This document shows, piece after piece, positions 60,801-64,000 of a stretch of DNA of 64,000 nucleotides. Origin of the DNA: Synaphobranchus kaupii. Lineage: Eukaryota > Chordata > Actinopteri > Anguilliformes > Synaphobranchidae. The translations under genes were made by a program, and so were the position numbers. Within the stretch, counting starts at the first letter, position 1. The number at the start of each line of letters is the position of its first letter. The stretch is taken from positions 28,317,114 to 28,381,113 of the forward strand of contig CM056396.1 in the NCBI GenBank assembly GCA_029718625.1, read 5' to 3'. Below the pieces are notes generated by a model that was not told the DNA's origin, searched no databases, and was given only the letters and a program-made list of their open reading frames with translations.

Positions 60801-63800
60801 CGACATTCTATTGGAAGCTTTCGATGTTAGCGAGATTTTACTCAGCCCGAATAACAGGAATTAATAGGAAGTGTCCGATTAGGAATTCATAGAATTAGCC
60901 TATTATCTATTCGTGCCGTTCAGTATTAGTTAAAAAAATGTGTCACTGTTGCCAATTAATTAGTAGAACACGAGCTACTAGAACGACCGCCAAACCTAAC
61001 CATTCCACAATCATTAAACAAATGGAAGGCCAGAGAATTAAAATTATTTTATATAGAAATTCGTATATCGTCAACAAGCCAGAGATATATTGTTTACTAT
61101 AGCCTATTGACATTATTAATACATATTTTCTTCATTTATGGACATTTCTTCAGACTGGGGCAAAGGGCAAAGGAAAAGAAGTCCCCTCTTGTCTCTGGTG
61201 CACTTTTGTTCCAATATTTCCACCTCGCTTGAAATTGTGAGCACTGTGCCTCGAGGCGATAGAACCACCATGAGGGACAGCCACCTTTTGAATCCGGCAC
61301 TGCGCGACTCTCGCCCTGACCCTTGGCTAGGGGGATCCTTCGGGCGAGGTTTAAACGAGCTCCCTCAGGTCCAGACGAGTTTTTTCTCCCCCTCTCTTAA
61401 AATTTGAGAAAGAGGGGGGGCATTTGAATTTTCAATCGGCGTGGTGACGATCAGTCACATCTATTCTGAGGGAATATAACTTTTTAATCTATAGCTCCGA
61501 CAACAACTCAGAAAAACGCGGAACATTCAAAGGCAAATTTTATATTTGTCTTATACAAATCAATCAAAACATCTTACTTGACCTTGTTAATAAACTTAAC
61601 CGTCTTCATTACTATTAATATTATTTTTCTGACCAATTTCTACACTAACAATGTGGGATAAACAATTATGTATCTGATAGCGATTTGCGCATCTGCAAGC
61701 ATTTACACTATGGAAGGCAATATGCAATGGAATGAATAATTCGAGTCTTTAAAAAAGTGAGAATAAAATGAAGACTATATACTTTTATATTGAAGCATCA
61801 CGTCCAAATTCTGCATCCAAAACACACGTTATTTTTTTAACTTGAACTACAGAAACAACTTTTCGCAGTTCTCTTCCTGTCCTCCACGCCAAAAAATATG
61901 GTCAAGCTACTTTCCCTCAGATGTATACGGTATTTCTGCTCTCGTGGGCCAGTTTTTTGCAGCGTTATGGAAGACGTACGGCGACACAAAACGTACAGGC
62001 CTAAATATGGGTGTATCGATCCACGCCCATCAGGCCAGGGAAAAAAATGTCGGTTCAGGGGCAACACAATTCCGACTGGACATTGCGATCGATAGCGTAC
62101 TCCATCATCCGTTTCCTTGGAAACCCGCAGAAAGGGAGACGTAGCATTCCATTTATTTATGCCCGCCTATCCCTACACGAACCGAACGTGGCCATTAACG
62201 GCCAGAAGGGTCACTCCTTAGCAAGAAGGGTCAAGGAGACCCCCATCAACCCCAATTTCCACACTGCCGAAGATCTCATTGTCCCGAAATACTACGCACA
62301 AACAGGATGTTAATTGATAAACATTACGGATAATCTCAGATCAACTGAAAAATGCACTAGCCTATAATTATTATTATTAAAAATAAGACCCATACCCATT
62401 ATTCACAATAACATATAGTTGTATAGTTGGCCTTGTACAAGGAAATGGTTTAGCAGTCGCGCTGAAATGGTTCAGGACTACGCTGAGACTTCATCAATTC
62501 GGTCGTTGCTTGTTAGCTGAGGGCACACCCGTTTTTATTGCGGTTTGCACACTTGTGGTGGACCCGTTATATTGCTTCTTTGTGAGAATTATTTATCCGT
62601 TTCATGTAGCTAGTGCGCGCGGCCGTGCGCTCGCGATTAGCGATTTAACACCCTCCAGTGAAAGACGTCGGAGCTTCCGTGGTTGACCCCGTTGTGGAGG
62701 TTGAGCAAACATGATCAGTGTAGCAGGACCCCTGGACCTCTATCCTCGGTGACCATGAGCTCATCACGGACAAAGCCCGGGGATTGATCTGGGGAGATAG
62801 AGGAGGGGGGTCTCAGGGCGTATACGCTTTTGTTTAAAGACTTTCCTCTTTTATCATTGACAGCGAAAGAAACAAAGCAAAAGATGCCCCCTGGAAACCG
62901 CTGAAAACGCCAGAGCGAATAGAAGTTCGTTTTTTTATTTTTTTTATCATCGATCACGTGATTCTCTGCAAACTCCTTCATTTTGTGTTCGGAGCGGAGA
63001 GGGCGGGGTCTGATGGGTGGCCATTCGGAATGGACCCAGTTTTTCGCCAGCTGTTGCGGTTCAGTCCGAAAAACAATACCTCCTGACTCTGTGGCTATGG
63101 ACGTTTATTTCAACCTTCCTGGAGATTAATTGACGTCGCATTAACGCCAACACCCCAGACACAGCTAAAAGCTGCCTTTCTTTTCATTGCTGTTCCGCTA
63201 TATTCTCACTGTTAAATAATCTATAGTGGAGTTATGTACCCCAACAGGGATCAGATGTACTCTATTTGATTCAAAACATTACAGCAGTGTTAATTTTACC
63301 CTTAACGTTTTTACTACGTGGATGATGTTATTAAATAAAACTTTTTGTTGAGTTTTTCTTTAAACATTTACAGCCCAACGTCTCCAACATCTGTCTTCTT
63401 ATACAACTCCAATTGTGTGAATAAAGGGGAAAGATGCCAGGAAGAACTTTAATGGGATGTGCGCACACACACACGCACACCCCCACACACACACACACAC
63501 ACAGACGCACACCCCCACACACGCACACGGACACACCCACACATACAGTGACAGCCGATATTGATAGACACCATATTTGTAGCTTCGCTGCTTGACGACA
63601 TGGCTACGGTTGGCCCAGCGACCTTTGACCCCCCTCCATGGCCACTACCAATGCCTTGTTCCTCTTCCCCCCTCCCTTCCTACATACTCTCTCTACCGAT
63701 CAATGCCCGTTTCCCTGGCCTGTGCTGACATGGATTTATCGATGATGGGATGGGTGGGGGTGGGGTGTTTTCCAGACAGACCGTCCTAGTTTAGTTCTGC

Positions 63801-64000
63801 CCCGTCCTGGCTCAGACCAGCCCCGACATTCCTCTGAAGGCGCCAGGGTCCGGGCGAGGCGGCGGATCCGGTATCCCACGGCGTCCCTGCGTCTCCCCCG
63901 CCGGCACGCCCCTCTGCGGTCGGATCGATGGCGCTCCCGGTCCTGTGTGGTTTGAGCGTGGGAAACCACCGCTGAGAGATTTCTGGAGTCAGTGTGGCGA
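57811..64000. other. Right-hand region: unique, partly GC-rich DNA without an identified gene
   Basis: Contains GC- and CpG-rich stretches near 59100-59400, 60350-60500 and 63800-63960, AT-rich unique stretches between them, a 14-bp palindrome gtttccttggaaac at 62111-62124 (RFX X-box-like) and a CA tract at 63460-63545. No open frame resembles a known protein. It may be the upstream control region of a gene beyond the edge. Confidence 0.4.

Overview
The window is vertebrate nuclear DNA, almost certainly from a ray-finned (teleost) fish. The genes have introns with GT/AG boundaries. The spacers are rich in CA/TG microsatellites, Tc1-family transposons, short palindromic elements and tRNA-derived SINEs typical of fish, and there is one 500-base assembly gap (21001-21500). 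Nothing bacterial or viral was recognised.

Three protein-coding genes can be read exon by exon. (1) The 3' end of a lectican proteoglycan gene (best call bcan, brevican; + strand, 676-5721): three C-type lectin exons, one sushi exon and the terminal exon. The internal exons measure 159, 83, 145 and 183 nt, the sizes I recall for lecticans. The 5' part lies off the left edge. (2) ensa (alpha-endosulfine; - strand, 30487 to 23084), complete in three coding exons, 115 residues. (3) golph3l (Golgi phosphoprotein 3-like; + strand, 36785-48498), complete in four coding exons, 281 residues. ENSA and GOLPH3L are neighbours on human 1q21 and BCAN is on 1q23, so the gene content fits one conserved block. 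ensa and golph3l are divergently oriented, about 4-6 kb apart.

Layout: 0-6.6 kb bcan 3' end and its probable 3' UTR; 6.6-20.9 kb AT-rich, gene-free intergenic DNA; 21.0-21.5 kb gap; 22.6-30.5 kb ensa; 30.6-34.9 kb spacer between the divergent promoters; 34.9-49 kb golph3l, with introns full of minisatellites and an intact Tc1 transposon; 49-55 kb intergenic DNA with transposon derivatives; 55-64 kb partly GC-rich DNA with regulatory-looking motifs but no gene I can name.

The most unusual content is repeat architecture. Two genes each carry a minisatellite whose unit contains the end of a coding exon plus its 5' splice site: a 63-bp unit repeated 34 times in bcan and a 52-bp unit repeated 12 times in golph3l. 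The golph3l introns hold further arrays, including about 21 tandem consensus CCAAT boxes just before the last exon. Other items are a 1.16-kb nearly perfect palindrome with Tc1 termini and TA duplications, an intact Tc1 transposase gene nested inside an older MITE whose unoccupied relative lies 13 kb away, and a 49-bp hairpin that overlaps the first AATAAA after bcan.
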